A stretch of DNA of 64,000 nt. Source: Trachythela sp. YZ-2020 (taxonomy: Eukaryota > Cnidaria > Anthozoa > Malacalcyonacea > Clavulariidae). The stretch is taken from positions 4,580,001 to 4,644,000 of the forward strand of contig JADLSH010000363.1 of the NCBI GenBank assembly GCA_016169945.1, written 5' to 3'. Made by a program: the position numbers and the translations under genes. Shown here one piece after another: positions 1 to 20,971 of this stretch; the first letter of the stretch is position 1; the number at the start of each line of letters is the position of its first letter. Below the pieces are notes generated by a model that saw only the letters and a program-made list of their open reading frames with translations, searched no databases and was not told where the DNA came from.

Positions 1-1110
1 ACTTTATTACTTTTCTTTATACACACATGTCATGTCACGAGTCGCGCCTTTTTAACGAAGTCGCGCTTTTTTATGAGTCACACCTTTAGTCACGACTCGC
101 ACCTGTTTGTCGAGGCGCCAATTAGATTATCTCGCCATGCCGTAGCATGCTGTATAAATTGATTGCAGGTTATTAAACGATATTGATATGATCTTATTCA
201 AATTTTTGGCAACAGAGCCTTGTACCATTTTGTGCTAATTATTGACTGGGACTGGGTAATAAGTTTTTATTAATATAATATAGCTTAAATTATTCTTGTA
301 AATACACGACCACATCAGTTCAGCTGTAATCTTATCGTGTTAAAATAAATGCTTTAGTAGTAGTAGTAGTAGTAGTGCTATCCTGTATTTATGCGTCACA
401 ATACCGTAGCATGCCGTATTCCTCAGTAATGTACTGTGCATAATAATTCTGTTATATTTTACTGTTATAATGTTCAGAAACACTAAACTGTAAACTGGGC
501 AACTTATGATCGAGTTTCTCTTGAATTTTAGGTTCGAAATTCTGGCCGAAAATTTGTCAAAGACAACTGCTACAGTATTAAATATAATACATAGATGGTA
601 AGTTAAGGGAATAAATTATACTTGTATGTAGTTTGTAGATGTATAGAGATTTATTATAGTTGAGTTACTTGCTTACTTACTTACTTACTAATATATTTTA
701 CTGTTATAATGTTCAGAAACACTAAACTGTAAACTAGGCAACTTATGATCGAGTTTCTCTTGAATTTTAGGTTCGAAATTCTGGCCGAAAATTTGTCAAA
801 GACAACTGCTACAGTATTAAATATAATACATAGATGGTAAGTTTAAGGGAATAAATTATACTTGTATGTAGTTTGTAGATGTATAGAGATTTATTATAGT
901 AGAGGTATCTTTGGATCAATTGTTGAGGTTTTTAAACCATATACATAGAATTTTATATTAAATTTTGGCAGCAGATCCAGATTACACTGAATCGAATAAC
1001 AACTTACTGTGTTATGCTATACAATAGCATGCTGTACTATCCTGTGCCATGCCGGAGATAGTCTAATTGGCGCATCTCATGAGTTAAATAAAGTGCGCTA
1101 AATAAAGTGC
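1..1110. repeat. Higher-order repeat unit, copy 1 (cut by window edge)
   Basis: Non-simple part of a higher-order repeat that recurs at 4391, 8511, 9871 (partial) and 10540. It opens with GC-rich words of the type GAGTCGCGCC and ends with their inverted counterparts (TCTAATTGGCGC), so the ends pair imperfectly like a foldback element. A stretch of about 210-240 bp is present twice in direct orientation (about 450-660 and 690-905), separated by a short ACTT run. Short GCATGC-containing palindromes recur inside. An (AGT)n run lies at about 357-376. The left end, including the small minus-strand reading frame seen in other copies, is outside the window. No known transposase is visible. Confidence 0.8.
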
Positions 1111-4523
<3,413 letters not shown>

Positions 4524-5100
4524 GATTTCCCAATCGCTTCTTGCTAAAAAACCTCTTGCTAAAAAACTTTATTACTTTTCTTTATACACACATGTCATGT
4601 CACGAGTCGCGCCTTTTTTAACGAGTCGCGCCTTTTTTTATGAGTCACACCTTTTAGTCACGACTCGCACCTGTTTGTCGTGAGGCGCGCCAATTAGATT
4701 ATCTCGCCATGCCGTAGCATGCTGTATAAATTGATTGCAGGTTATTAAACGATATTGATATGATCTTATTCAAATTTTTGGCAACAGAGCCTTGTACCAT
4801 TTTGTGCTAATTATTGACTGGGACTGGGTAATAAGTTTTTATTAATATAATATAGCTTAAATTATTCTTGTAAATACACGACCACATCAGTTCAGCTGTA
4901 ATCTTATCGTGTTAAAATAAATGCTTTAGTAGTAGTAGTAGTAGTGCTATCCTGTATTTATGCGTCACAATACCGTAGCATGCCGTATTCCTCAGTAATG
5001 TACTGTGCATAATAATTCTGTTATATTTTACTGTTATAATGTTCAGAAACACTAAACTGTAAACTGGGCAACTTATGATCGAGTTTCTCTTGAATTTTAG

Positions 5101-5166
5101 GTTCGAAATTCTGGCCGAAAATTTGTCAAAGACAACTGCTACAGTATTAAATATAATACATAGATG
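5101..5166 (+). other. Exon-like island in the repeat unit (example copy)
   Basis: Sixty-six bases, open in one frame (FEILAENLSKTT then 10 more residues). It is bounded on the left by a TTGAATTTTAG acceptor-like end and on the right by GTAAGT. The same island is at 532-597, 771-836, 5340-5405, 9224-9289 and 11129-11194. Its length is a multiple of three. It may be a real cassette exon, a relic of the ancestral locus, or chance. No homology is recognised. Confidence 0.25.
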
Positions 5167-5683
5167 GTAAGTTAAGGGAATAAATTATACTTGTATGTAG
5201 TTTGTAGATGTATAGAGATTTATTATAGTTGAGTTACTTGCTTACTTACTTACTTACTAATATATTTTACTGTTATAATGTTCAGAAACACTAAACTGTA
5301 AACTAGGCAACTTATGATCGAGTTTCTCTTGAATTTTAGGTTCGAAATTCTGGCCGAAAATTTGTCAAAGACAACTGCTACAGTATTAAATATAATACAT
5401 AGATGGTAAGTTTAAGGGAATAAATTATACTTGTATGTAGTTTGTAGATGTATAGAGATTTATTATAGTAGAGGTATCTTTGGATCAATTGTTGAGGTTT
5501 TTAAACCATATACATAGAATTTTATATTAAATTTTGGCAGCAGATCCAGATTACACTGAATCGAATAACAACTTACTGTGTTATGCTATACAATAGCATG
5601 CTGTACTATCCTGTGCCATGCCGGAGATAGTCTAATTGGCGCATCTCGCGAGTTTAAATAAAGTGCGCGACTAAATAAAGTTC

Positions 5684-8643
<2,960 letters not shown>

Positions 8644-9533
8644 GATTTCCCAATCGCTTCTTGCTAAAAAACCTCTTGCTAAAAAACTTTATTACTTTTC
8701 TTTATACACACATGTCATGTCACGAGTCGCGCCTTTTTTAACGAGTCGCGCCTTTTTTTATGAGTCACACCTTTTAGTCACGACTCGCACCTGTTTGTCG
8801 TGAGGCGCGCCAATTAGATTATCTCGCCATGCCGTAGCATGCTGTATAAATTGATTGCAGGTTATTAAACGATATTGATATGATCTTATTCAAATTTTTG
8901 GCAACAGAGCCTTGTACCATTTTGTGCTAATTATTGACTGGGACTGGGTAATAAGTTTTTATTAATATAATATAGCTTAAATTATTCTTGTAAATATACG
9001 ACCACATCAGTTCAGCTGTAATCTTATCGTGTTAAAATAAATGCTTTAGTAGTAGTAGTAGTAGTAGTGCTATCCTGTGTTTATGCGTCACAATACCGTA
9101 GCATGCCGTATTCCTCAGTAATGTACTGTGCATAATAATTCTGTTATATTTTACTGTTATAATGTTCAGAAACACTAAACTGTAAACTGGGCAACTTATG
9201 ATCGAGTTTCTCTTGAATTTTAGGTTCGAAATTCTGGCCGAAAATTTGTCAAAGACAACTGCTACAGTATTAAATATAATACATAGATGGTAAGTTAAGG
9301 GAATAAATTATACTTGTATGTAGTTTGTAGATGTATAGAGATTTATTATAGTAGAGCTATCTTTGGATCAATTGTTGAGGTTTTTAAACCATATACATAG
9401 AATTCTATATAAAATTTTGGCAGCAGATCCAGATTACACTGAATCGAATAACAACTTACTGTGTTATGCTATACAATAGCATGCTGTACTATCCTGTGCC
9501 ATGCCGGAGATAGTTCTTGCTCTAATAGTGAGC

Positions 9534-10084
<551 letters not shown>

Positions 10085-10466
10085 ACTTACTTAGTTACTT
10101 AGTTACTTAGTTACTTAGTTACTTAGTTACTTAGTTACTTAGTTACTTAGTTACTTAGTTACTTAGTTACTTAGTTACTTAGTTACTTAGTTACTTAGTT
10201 ACTTAGTTACTTAGTTACTTAGTTACTTAGTTACTTAGTTACTTAGTTACTTAGTTACTTAGTTACTTAGTTACTTAGTTACTTAGTTACTTAGTTACTT
10301 AGTTACTTAGTTACTTAGTTACTTAGTTACTTAGTTACTTAGTTACTTAGTTACTTAGTTACTTAGTTACTTAGTTACTTAGTTACTTAGTTACTTAGTT
10401 ACTTAGTTACTTAGTTACTTAGTTACTTAGTTACTTAGTTACTTAGTTACTTAGTTACTTAGTTAG

Positions 10467-10539
<73 letters not shown>
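10085..10539. repeat. Tetranucleotide array 4
   Basis: About 455 bp. It is almost perfectly (ACTTAGTT)n for 370 bp, then (ACTT)n. It is the most homogeneous of the arrays and so probably the most recently expanded or homogenised. Confidence 0.92.
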
Positions 10540-10672
10540 CATACGCGGCTAGCCAGTTTACATTCAGCCAGTTCAAAGATTTCTTTTCGAGATTTTTTTG
10601 CTTCTTACTTGCACATTCTTTATCATTTTCCCACTTTTCAGATACAACTTCGCTATAAAGCCGTTTTGACAT
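10535..10672 (-). CDS. Small ORF in the repeat unit, copy 3
   Basis: Third copy of the 45-codon frame. Compared with the other two, the last codons differ at two bases, both silent (Leu CTT to CTA, Ala GCA to GCC). The flanking non-coding bases also differ slightly. Two changes are too few for a selection test, but the pattern fits coding constraint. Function unknown. Confidence 0.35.
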
Positions 10673-11474
10673 GATTTCCCACTCGCTTCTTGCTAAAAAA
10701 CTTCTTGCTAAAAAACTTTATTACTTTTCTTTATACACACATGTCATGTCACGAGTCGCGCCTTTTTTAACGAGTCGCGCCTTTTTTAACGAGTCGCGCC
10801 TTTTTTTATGAGTCACACCTTTTAGTCACGACTCGCACCTGTTTGTCGCGAGGCGCGCCAATTAGATTATCTCGCCATGCCGTAGCATGCTGTATAAATT
10901 GATTGCAGGTTATTAAACGATATTGATATGATCTTATTCAAATTTTTGGCAACAGAGCCTTGTACCATTTTGTGCTATCCTGTGTTTATGCGTCACAATA
11001 CCGTAGCATGCCGTATTCCTCAGTAATGTACTGTGCGTAATAATTCTGTTATATTTTACTGTTATAATGTTCAGAAACACTAAACTGTAAACGAGGCAAC
11101 TTATGATCGAGTTTCTCTTGAATTTTAGGTTCGAAATTCTGGCCGAAAATTTGTCAAAGACAACTGCTACAGTATTAAATATAATACATAGATGGTAAGT
11201 TAAGGGAATAAATTATACTTGTATGTAGTTTGTAGATGTATAGAGATTTATTATAGTAGAGGTATCTTTGGATCAATTGTTGAGGTTTTTAAACCATATA
11301 CATAGAATTTTATATTAAATTTTGGCACCAGATCCAGATTACACTGAATCGAATAACAACTTACTGTGTTATGCTATACAATAGCATGCTGTACTATCCT
11401 GTGCCATGCCGGAGATAGTCTAATTGGCGCGTCTCGCGAGTCGCGACAAACAGGCGCGACTAAATAAAGTTAAC
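10540..11474. repeat. Higher-order repeat unit, copy 5
   Basis: Unit with an extra subterminal repeat (three GAGTCGCGCC-type words at 10749-10800) and a deletion that removes the AGT microsatellite region. The internal segment is present once. The right terminus (TCTCGCGAGTCGCGACAAAC) is inverted relative to the left (GTTTGTCGCGAGGCGCGCC, about 10841-10860). The interior between these ends resembles a non-autonomous foldback or MITE-type element. Confidence 0.83.
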
Positions 11475-11520
11475 TTACTTACTTACTCACTCACTCACTC
11501 ACTCACTCACTCACCCACTC
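11475..11520. repeat. Tetranucleotide array 5 (short)
   Basis: A few ACTT units passing into ACTC units. This is the last tetranucleotide stretch before the 43-bp satellite. Confidence 0.85.
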
Positions 11521-11554
11521 TTTTTCACGAGTCGTACCCTTTTTCACGAGTCGT
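11521..11554. other. Junction between the two satellite systems
   Basis: Two near-identical short repeats of the type TTTTTCACGAGTCGTACC. They resemble the subterminal CACGAGTCGCGCC words of the first repeat unit and run straight into the first 43-bp monomer. Confidence 0.6.
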
Positions 11555-11817
11555 ACATGCCAACTCCACTAGTATAACCATTGCCGAGATTAGAATTACA
11601 TGACAACTCCACTAGCATAACAACTGCCGAGATTATAATTACATGCCAACTCCACTAGTATAACAACTGCTGAGATTAGAATTACATGCAAACTCCACTA
11701 GTATAACAACTGCCGAGATTAGAATTACATGCCAACTCCACTAGCATAAAAACTGCTGAGATTAGAATTACATGCCAACTCCACTAGTATAAGAACTGCC
11801 GAGACTAGAATTACATG

Positions 11818-12160
11818 CCATGTATTTACTAGTGAAAGCTTTCCACCTCTAAGCTGTGATTATCAGTAGTAGTAATAATAATAGACGCAAATATTAACAC
11901 AGATATTTATCAAGTCAAGGGCTGATTGACCCTGCTATTGTTAATGTTATATATAATGACTAAGTTTGTATATTCTGTAGATTTGCCGACATTTCATCCA
12001 GGCGTCATAGTTCTGTTTTGGTAAGAAAACTAATTATTGAGTGGTTATTTTGTATTTAAATTCCATATATCAATTTCAATGAGCGGTTTTTATCTTTATA
12101 CAGTCAAATGTTGTGGGGGCATGACCGGTTCTGCGCTCCCTGCTCTATATCATATTTAGT
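11818..12160 (+). repeat. Embedded block 1 (full length)
   Basis: Non-satellite block of 343 bp beginning CCATGTATTTACT and ending CATATTTAGT. It is preceded by a CTAGTATAAGAACTGCCGAG monomer, as in most other copies. Confidence 0.9.
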
Positions 12161-13178
12161 ATAACAACTGCTGAGATTAGAATTACATGCCAACTCCACT
12201 AGCATAACAACTGCCGAGATTATAATTACATGCCAACTCCACTAGTATAACAACTGCTGAGATTAGAATTACATGCAAACTCCACAAGTATAACAACTGC
12301 CGAGATTAGAATTACATGCCAACTCCACTAGCATAAAAACTGCCGAGATTAGAATTACATGCCAACTCCACTAGTGTAGCAACTGCCGAGATTAGAATTA
12401 CATACCAACTCCACCAGTATAACAACTGCTGAGATTAGAATTACATGCGAACTCCATTAGTATGACAACTGCCGAGATTAGAATTACATGCCAACTCCAC
12501 TAGTATAACAACTACTGAGATTATAATTACATGCCAACTCCACTAGTATAGCAACTGCCGAGATTAGAATTACATGCCAACTCCACTAGTATAACAACTG
12601 CCGAGATTAGAATTACATGACAACTCCACTAGTATAACAACTGCTGAGATTAGAATTACATGCCAACTCCACTAGTGTAACAACTGCCGAGAAAATAATT
12701 ATATGCCAACTCCACTAGTATAACAACTGCCGATATTAGAATTAGATGACAACTCCACTAGTATAACAACTGCCGAGATTAGAATTACATGCCAACTCCA
12801 CTAGTATAACAACTGCTGAGATTAGAATTACATGCAAACTCCACTAGTATAAAAACTGCCGAGATTAGAATTACATGCCAACTCCACTAGTGTAACAACT
12901 GCCGAGATTAGAATTACATGCCAACTCCACCAGTATAACAACTGCCGAGATTAGAATTACATGCCAACTCCACCAGTATAACAACTGCCGAGATTAGAAT
13001 TACATGCCAACTCCACTAGTGTAACAACTGCCGAGATTAGAGTTACATGCCAACTCCACTAGTATAACAACTACTGAGATTATAAAAACATGCCAACTCC
13101 AACAGTATAACAACTGCTGAGATTAGAATTACATGCCAACTCCACTAGTATAAGAACTGCCGAGATTAGAATTACATG

Positions 13179-13398
13179 CCATGTATTTACTGGTGAAAGC
13201 TTTCCACCTCTAAGCTGTGATTATCAGTACTAGTAATAATAATAGACACAAATATTAACACAGATATTTATCAAGTCAAGGGCTGATTGACCCTGGTATT
13301 GTTAATGTTATATATAATGACTAAGTTTGTATATTCTCTAGATTAACCGACATTTCATCAAGGCATCATAGTTCTGTTCTGGTAAGAAAACTAATTAT
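13179..13398 (+). repeat. Embedded block 2 (220-bp form)
   Basis: Same 5' end as block 1, but truncated after AAAACTAATTAT, where a monomer resumes. Confidence 0.9.
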
Positions 13399-16104
13399 AC
13401 TCCACTAGTATAACAACTCCTGAGATTAGAATTACATGCAAACTCCACTAGTATAAAAACTGCCGAGATTAGAATTACATGCCAACTCCACTAGTGTAAC
13501 AACTGCCGAGAAAATAATTATATGCCAACTCCACTAGTATAACAACTGCCTAGATTAGAATTACATGACAACTCCACTAGTATAACAACTGCTGAGATTA
13601 GAATTACATGCCAACTCCACTAGTATAACAACTGCTGAGATTAGAATTACATGCCAACTCCACCAGTATAACAACTGCCCAGATTAGAATTACATGCGAA
13701 CTCCATTAGTATAACAACTGCCGAGATTAGAATTACATGCCAACTCCACTAGTATAACAACTACTGAGATTATAATTACATGCCAACTCCACTAGTATAG
13801 CAACTGCCGAGATTAGAATTACATGCCAACTCCACTAGTATAACAACTGCCGAGATTAGAATTACATGACAACTCCACTAGTATAACAACTGCTGAGATT
13901 AGAATTACATGCCAACTCCACTAGTGTAGCAACTGCCGAGATTAGAATTACATGCCAACTCCACCAGCATAACAACTGCCGAGATTAGAATTACATGCGA
14001 ACTCCACTAGTGTAACAACTGCCGAGAAAAGAATTATATGCCAACTCCACTAGTATAACAACTACTGAGATTATAATTACATGCCAACTCCACTAGTATA
14101 ACAACTGCCGAGATTAGAATTACATGACAACTCCACTAGCATAACAACTGCCGAGATTAGAATTACATGCCAACTCCACTAGTATAGCAACTGCCGAGAT
14201 TAGAATTACATACCAACTCCACCAGTATAACAACTGCTGAGATTAGAATTACATGCGAACTCCATTAGTATAACAACTGCCGAGATTAGAATTACATGCC
14301 AACTCCACTAGTATAACAACTACTGAGATTATAATTACATGCCAACTCCACTAGTATAGCAACTGCCGAGATTAGAATTACATGCCAACTCCACTAGTAT
14401 AACAACTGCCGAGATTAGAATTACATGACAACTCCACTAGTATAACAACTGCGGAGATTAGAATTACATGCCAACTCCACTAGTATAAAAACTGCCGAGA
14501 TTAGAATTACATGCCAACTCCACTAGTGTAACAACTGCCGAGATTAGAATTACATGCCAACTCCACCAGTATAACAACTGCCGAGATTTGAATTACATGC
14601 CAACTCCACCAGTATAACAACTGCCGAGATTAGAATTACATGCCAACTCCACTAGTGTAACAACTGCCGAGATTAGAATTACATGGTAACTCCAATAGTA
14701 TAACAACTGCTGAGATTAGAATTACATGCCAACTCCACTAGCATAAAAACTGCCGAGATTAGAATTACATGCCAACTCCACTAGTGTAGCAACTGCCGAG
14801 ATTAGAATTACATACCAACTCCACCAGTATAACAACTGCTGAGATTAGAATTACATGCGAACTCCATTAGTATAACAACTGCCGAGATTAGAATTACATG
14901 CCAACTCCACTAGTATAACAACTACTGAGATTATAATTACATGCCAACTCCACTAGTATAGCAACTGCCGAGATTAGAATTACATGCCAACTCCACTAGT
15001 ATAACAACTGCCGAGATTAGAATTACATGACAACTCCACTAGTATAACAACTGCGGAGATTAGAATTACATGCCAACTCCACTAGTATAAAAACTGCCGA
15101 GATTAGAATTACATGCCAACTCCACTAGTGTAACAACTGCCGAGATTAGAATTACATGCCAACTCCACTAGTATAACAACTGCCGAGATTAGAATTACAT
15201 GCCAACTCCACCAGTATAACAACTGCCGAGATTAGAATTACATGCCAACTCCACTAGTATAACAACTGCCGAGATTAGAATTACATGCCAACTCCACTAG
15301 TATAACAACTGCTGAGATTAGAATTACATGCCAACTCCACTAGTATAACAACTGCCGAGATTAGAATTACATGCCAACTCCACTAGTATAACAACTGTCG
15401 AGATTAGAATTACATGCCAACTCCACTAGTATAACAACTGCTGAGATTATAATTACATGCCAACTCCACTAGTATAGCAACTGTCGAGATTAGAATTACA
15501 TGCCAACTCCACTAGTATAACAACTGCCGAGATTAGAATTACATGCCAACTCCACTAGTATAACAACTGCTGAGATTAGAATTACATGCCAACTCCACTA
15601 GTATAACAACTGCCGAGAAAATAATTATATGCCAACTCCACTAGTATAACAACTGCCGAGATTAGAATTACATGACAACTCCACTAGTATAACAACTGCC
15701 GAGATTAGAATTACATGCCAACTCCACTAGTATAACAACTGCTGAGATTAGAATTACATGCAAACTCCACTAGTATAACAACTGCCGAGATTAGAATTAC
15801 ATGCCAACTCCACTAGTATAACAACTGCCGAGATTAGAATTACATGCCAACTCCACCAGTATAACAACTGCCGAGATTAGAATTACATGCCAACTCCACT
15901 AGTATAACAACTGCCGAGATTAGAATTACATGCCAACTCCACTAGTATAACAACTGCCGAGATTAGAATTACATGCCAACTCCACTAGTATAACAACTAC
16001 TGAGATTAGAATTACATGCCAACTCCAATAGTATAACAACTGCTGAGATTAGAATTACATGCCAACTCCACTGGTAAAAGAACTGCCGAGATTAGAATTA
16101 CATG

Positions 16105-16324
16105 CCATGTATTTACTAGTGAAAGCTTTCCACCTCTAAGCTGTGATTATCAGTACTAGTAATAATAATAGACACAAATATTAACACAGATATTTATCAA
16201 GTCAAGGGCTGATTGACCCTGGTATTGTTAATGTTATATATAATGACTAAGTTTGTATATTCTCTAGATTAACCGACATTTCATCAAGGCATCATAGTTC
16301 TGTTCTGGTAAGAAAACTAATTAT
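16105..16324 (+). repeat. Embedded block 3 (220-bp form)
   Basis: Truncated form, same junction as block 2. It begins a 2,324-bp period that is repeated at 18429. Confidence 0.9.
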
Positions 16325-18428
16325 ACTCCACTAGTATAACAACTCCTGAGATTAGAATTACATGCAAACTCCACTAGTATAAAAACTGCCGAGATTAGAA
16401 TTACATGCCAACTCCACTAGTGTAACAACTGCCGAGAAAATAATTATATGCCAACTCCACTAGTATAACAACTGCCTAGATTAGAATTACATGACAACTC
16501 CACTAGTATAACAACTGCCGAGATTAGAATTACATGCCAACTCCACTAGTATAACAACTGCTGAGATTAGAATTACATGCCAACTCCACCAGTATAACAA
16601 CTGCCCAGATTAGAATTACATGCGAACTCCATTAGTATAACAACTGCCGAGATTAGAATTACATGCCAACTCCACTAGTATAACAACTACTGAGATTATA
16701 ATTACATGCCAACTCCACTAGTATAGCAACTGCCGAGATTAGAATTACATGCCAACTCCACTAGTATAACAACTGCCGAGATTAGAATTACATGACAACT
16801 CCACTAGTATAACAACTGCTGAGATTAGAATTACATGCCAACTCCACTAGTGTAGCAACTGCCGAGATTAGAATTACATGCCAACTCCACCAGCATAACA
16901 ACTGCCGAGATTAGAATTACATGCGAACTCCACTAGTGTAACAACTGCCGAGAAAAGAATTATATGCCAACTCCACTAGTATAACAACTACTGAGATTAT
17001 AATTACATGCCAACTCCACTAGTATAACAACTGCCGAGATTAGAATTACATGACAACTCCACTAGCATAACAACTGCCGAGATTAGAATTACATGCCAAC
17101 TCCACTAGTATAGCAACTGCCGAGATTAGAATTACATACCAACTCCACCAGTATAACAACTGCTGAGATTAGAATTACATGCGAACTCCATTAGTATAAC
17201 AACTGCCGAGATTAGAATTACATGCCAACTCCACTAGTATAACAACTACTGAGATTATAATTACATGCCAACTCCACTAGTATAACAACTGCCGAGATTA
17301 GAATTACATGCCAACTCCACTAGTATAACAACTGCCGAGATTAGAATTACATGCCAACTCCACTAGTATAACAACTGCCGAGATTAGAATTACATGCCAA
17401 CTCCACTAGTATAACAACTGCCGAGATTAGAATTACATGCCAACTCCACTAGTGTAACAACTGCCGAGATTAGAATTACATGCCAACTCCACCAGTATAA
17501 CAACTGCCGAGATTTGAATTACATGCCAACTCCACCAGTATAACAACTGCCGAGATTAGAATTACATGCCAACTCCACTAGTGTAACAACTGCCGAGATT
17601 AGAATTACATGCCAACTCCAATAGTATAACAACTGCTGAGATTAGAATTACATGCCAACTCCACTAGTATAACAACTGCCGAGATTAGAATTACATGCCA
17701 ACTCCACTAGTATAACAACTGCCGAGATTAGAATTACATGCCAACTCCACTAGTATAACAACTGCTGAGATTATAATTACATGCCAACTCCACTAGTATA
17801 ACAACTGCCGAGATTAGAATTACATGCCAACTCCACTAGTATAACAACTGCCGAGATTAGAATTACATGACAACTCCACTAGTATAACAACTGCTGAGAT
17901 TAGAATTACATGCCAACTCCACTAGTGTAACAACTGCCGAGAAAATAATTATATGCCAACTCCACTAGTATAACAACTGCCGAGATTAGAATTACATGAC
18001 AACTCCACTAGTATAACAACTGCCGAGATTAGAATTACATGCCAACTCCACTAGTATAACAACTGCTGAGATTAGAATTACATGCAAACTCCACTAGTAT
18101 AACAACTGCCGAGATTAGAATTACATGCCAACTCCACTAGTGTAACAACTGCCGAGATTAGAATTACATGCCAACTCCACCAGTATAACAACTGCCGAGA
18201 TTAGAATTACATGCCAACTCCACCAGTATAACAACTGCCGAGATTAGAATTACATGCCAACTCCACTAGTGTAACAACTGCCGAGATTAGAGTTACATGC
18301 CAACTCCACTAGTATAACAACTACTGAGATTAGAATTACATGCCAACTCCAATAGTATAACAACTGCTGAGATTAGAATTACATGCCAACTCCACTGGTA
18401 AAAGAACTGCCGAGATTAGAATTACATG

Positions 18429-18648
18429 CCATGTATTTACTAGTGAAAGCTTTCCACCTCTAAGCTGTGATTATCAGTACTAGTAATAATAATAGACACA
18501 AATATTAACACAGATATTTATCAAGTCAAGGGCTGATTGACCCTGGTATTGTTAATGTTATATATAATGACTAAGTTTGTATATTCTCTAGATTAACCGA
18601 CATTTCATCAAGGCATCATAGTTCTGTTCTGGTAAGAAAACTAATTAT
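18429..18648 (+). repeat. Embedded block 4 (220-bp form)
   Basis: Truncated form, 2,324 bp after block 3 and 2,323 bp before block 5. This spacing indicates a duplicated higher-order segment. Confidence 0.9.
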
Positions 18649-20751
18649 ACTCCACTAGTATAACAACTCCTGAGATTAGAATTACATGCAAACTCCACTA
18701 GTATAAAAACTGCCGAGATTAGAATTACATGCCAACTCCACTAGTGTAACAACTGCCGAGAAAATAATTATATGCCAACTCCACTAGTATAACAACTGCC
18801 GAGATTAGAATTACATGACAACTCCACTAGTATAACAACTGCCGAGATTAGAATTACATGCCAACTCCACTAGTATAACAACTGCTGAGATTAGAATTAC
18901 ATGCCAACTCCACCAGTATAACAACTGCCGAGATTAGAATTACATGCCAACTCCACTAGTATAACAACTGCCGAGATTAGAATTACATGCCAACTCCACT
19001 AGTATAACAACTACTGAGATTATAATTACATGCCAACTCCACTAGTATAACAACTGCCGAGATTAGAATTACATGCCAACTCCACTAGTATAACAACTGC
19101 CGAGATTAGAATTACATGCCAACTCCACTAGTATAACAACTGCTGAGATTAGAATTACATGCCAACTCCACTAGTGTAACAACTGCCGAGATTAGAATTA
19201 CATGCCAACTCCACCAGTATAACAACTGCCGAGATTAGAATTACATGCCAACTCCACTAGTGTAACAACTGCCGAGAAAAGAATTATATGCCAACTCCAC
19301 TAGTATAACAACTACTGAGATTATAATTACATGCCAACTCCACTAGTATAACAACTGCCGAGATTAGAATTACATGCCAACTCCACTAGTATAACAACTG
19401 CCGAGATTAGAATTACATGCCAACTCCACTAGTATAACAACTGCCGAGATTAGAATTACATGCCAACTCCACCAGTATAACAACTGCTGAGATTAGAATT
19501 ACATGCCAACTCCACTAGTATAACAACTGCCGAGATTAGAATTACATGCCAACTCCACTAGTATAACAACTGCCGAGATTAGAATTACATGCCAACTCCA
19601 CTAGTATAACAACTGCCGAGATTAGAATTACATGCCAACTCCACTAGTATAACAACTGCCGAGATTAGAATTACATGCCAACTCCACTAGTATAACAACT
19701 GCCGAGATTAGAATTACATGCCAACTCCACTAGTATAACAACTGCCGAGATTAGAATTACATGCCAACTCCACTAGTATAACAACTGCCGAGATTAGAAT
19801 TACATGCCAACTCCACTAGTATAACAACTGCCGAGATTAGAATTACATGCCAACTCCACTAGTATAACAACTGCCGAGATTAGAATTACATGCCAACTCC
19901 ACTAGTATAACAACTGCCGAGATTAGAATTACATGCCAACTCCACTAGTATAACAACTGCCGAGATTAGAATTACATGCCAACTCCACTAGTATAACAAC
20001 TGCCGAGATTAGAATTACATGCCAACTCCACTAGTATAACAACTGCCGAGATTAGAATTACATGCCAACTCCACTAGTATAACAACTGCTGAGATTAGAA
20101 TTACATGCCAACTCCACTAGTATAACAACTGCCGAGATTAGAATTACATGCCAACTCCACTAGTATAACAACTGCCGAGATTAGAATTACATGCCAACTC
20201 CACTAGTATAACAACTGCCGAGATTAGAATTACATGCCAACTCCACTAGTGTAACAACTGCCGAGAAAATAATTATATGCCAACTCCACTAGTATAACAA
20301 CTGCCGAGATTAGAATTACATGACAACTCCACTAGTATAACAACTGCCGAGATTAGAATTACATGCCAACTCCACTAGTATAACAACTGCTGAGATTAGA
20401 ATTACATGGGACTCCACTAGTATAAAAACTGCCGAGATTAGAATTACATGCCAACTCCACTAGTGTAACAACTGCCGAGATTAGAATTACATGCCAACTC
20501 CACTAGTATAACAACTGCCGAGATTAGAATTACATGCCAACTCCACCAGTATAACAACTGCCGAGATTAGAATTACATGCCAACTCCACTAGTATAACAA
20601 CTGCCGAGATTAGAATTACATGCCAACTCCACTAGTATAACAACTACTGAGATTAGAATTACATGCCAACTCCAATAGTATAACAACTGCTGAGATTAGA
20701 ATTACATGCCAACTCCACTGGTAAAAGAACTGCCGAGATTAGAATTACATG

Positions 20752-20971
20752 CCATGTATTTACTGGTGAAAGCTTTCCACCTCTAAGCTGTGATTATCAG
20801 TACTAGTAATAATAATAGACACAAATATTAACACAGATATTTATCAAGTCAAGGGCTGATTGACCCTGGTATTGTTAATGTTATATATAATGACTAAGTT
20901 TGTATATTCTCTAGATTAACCGACATTTCATCAAGGCATCATAGTTCTGTTCTGGTAAGAAAACTAATTAT
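20752..20971 (+). repeat. Embedded block 5 (220-bp form)
   Basis: Truncated form with the same AATTAT/ACTCCACTAG junction as blocks 2-4. Confidence 0.9.
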
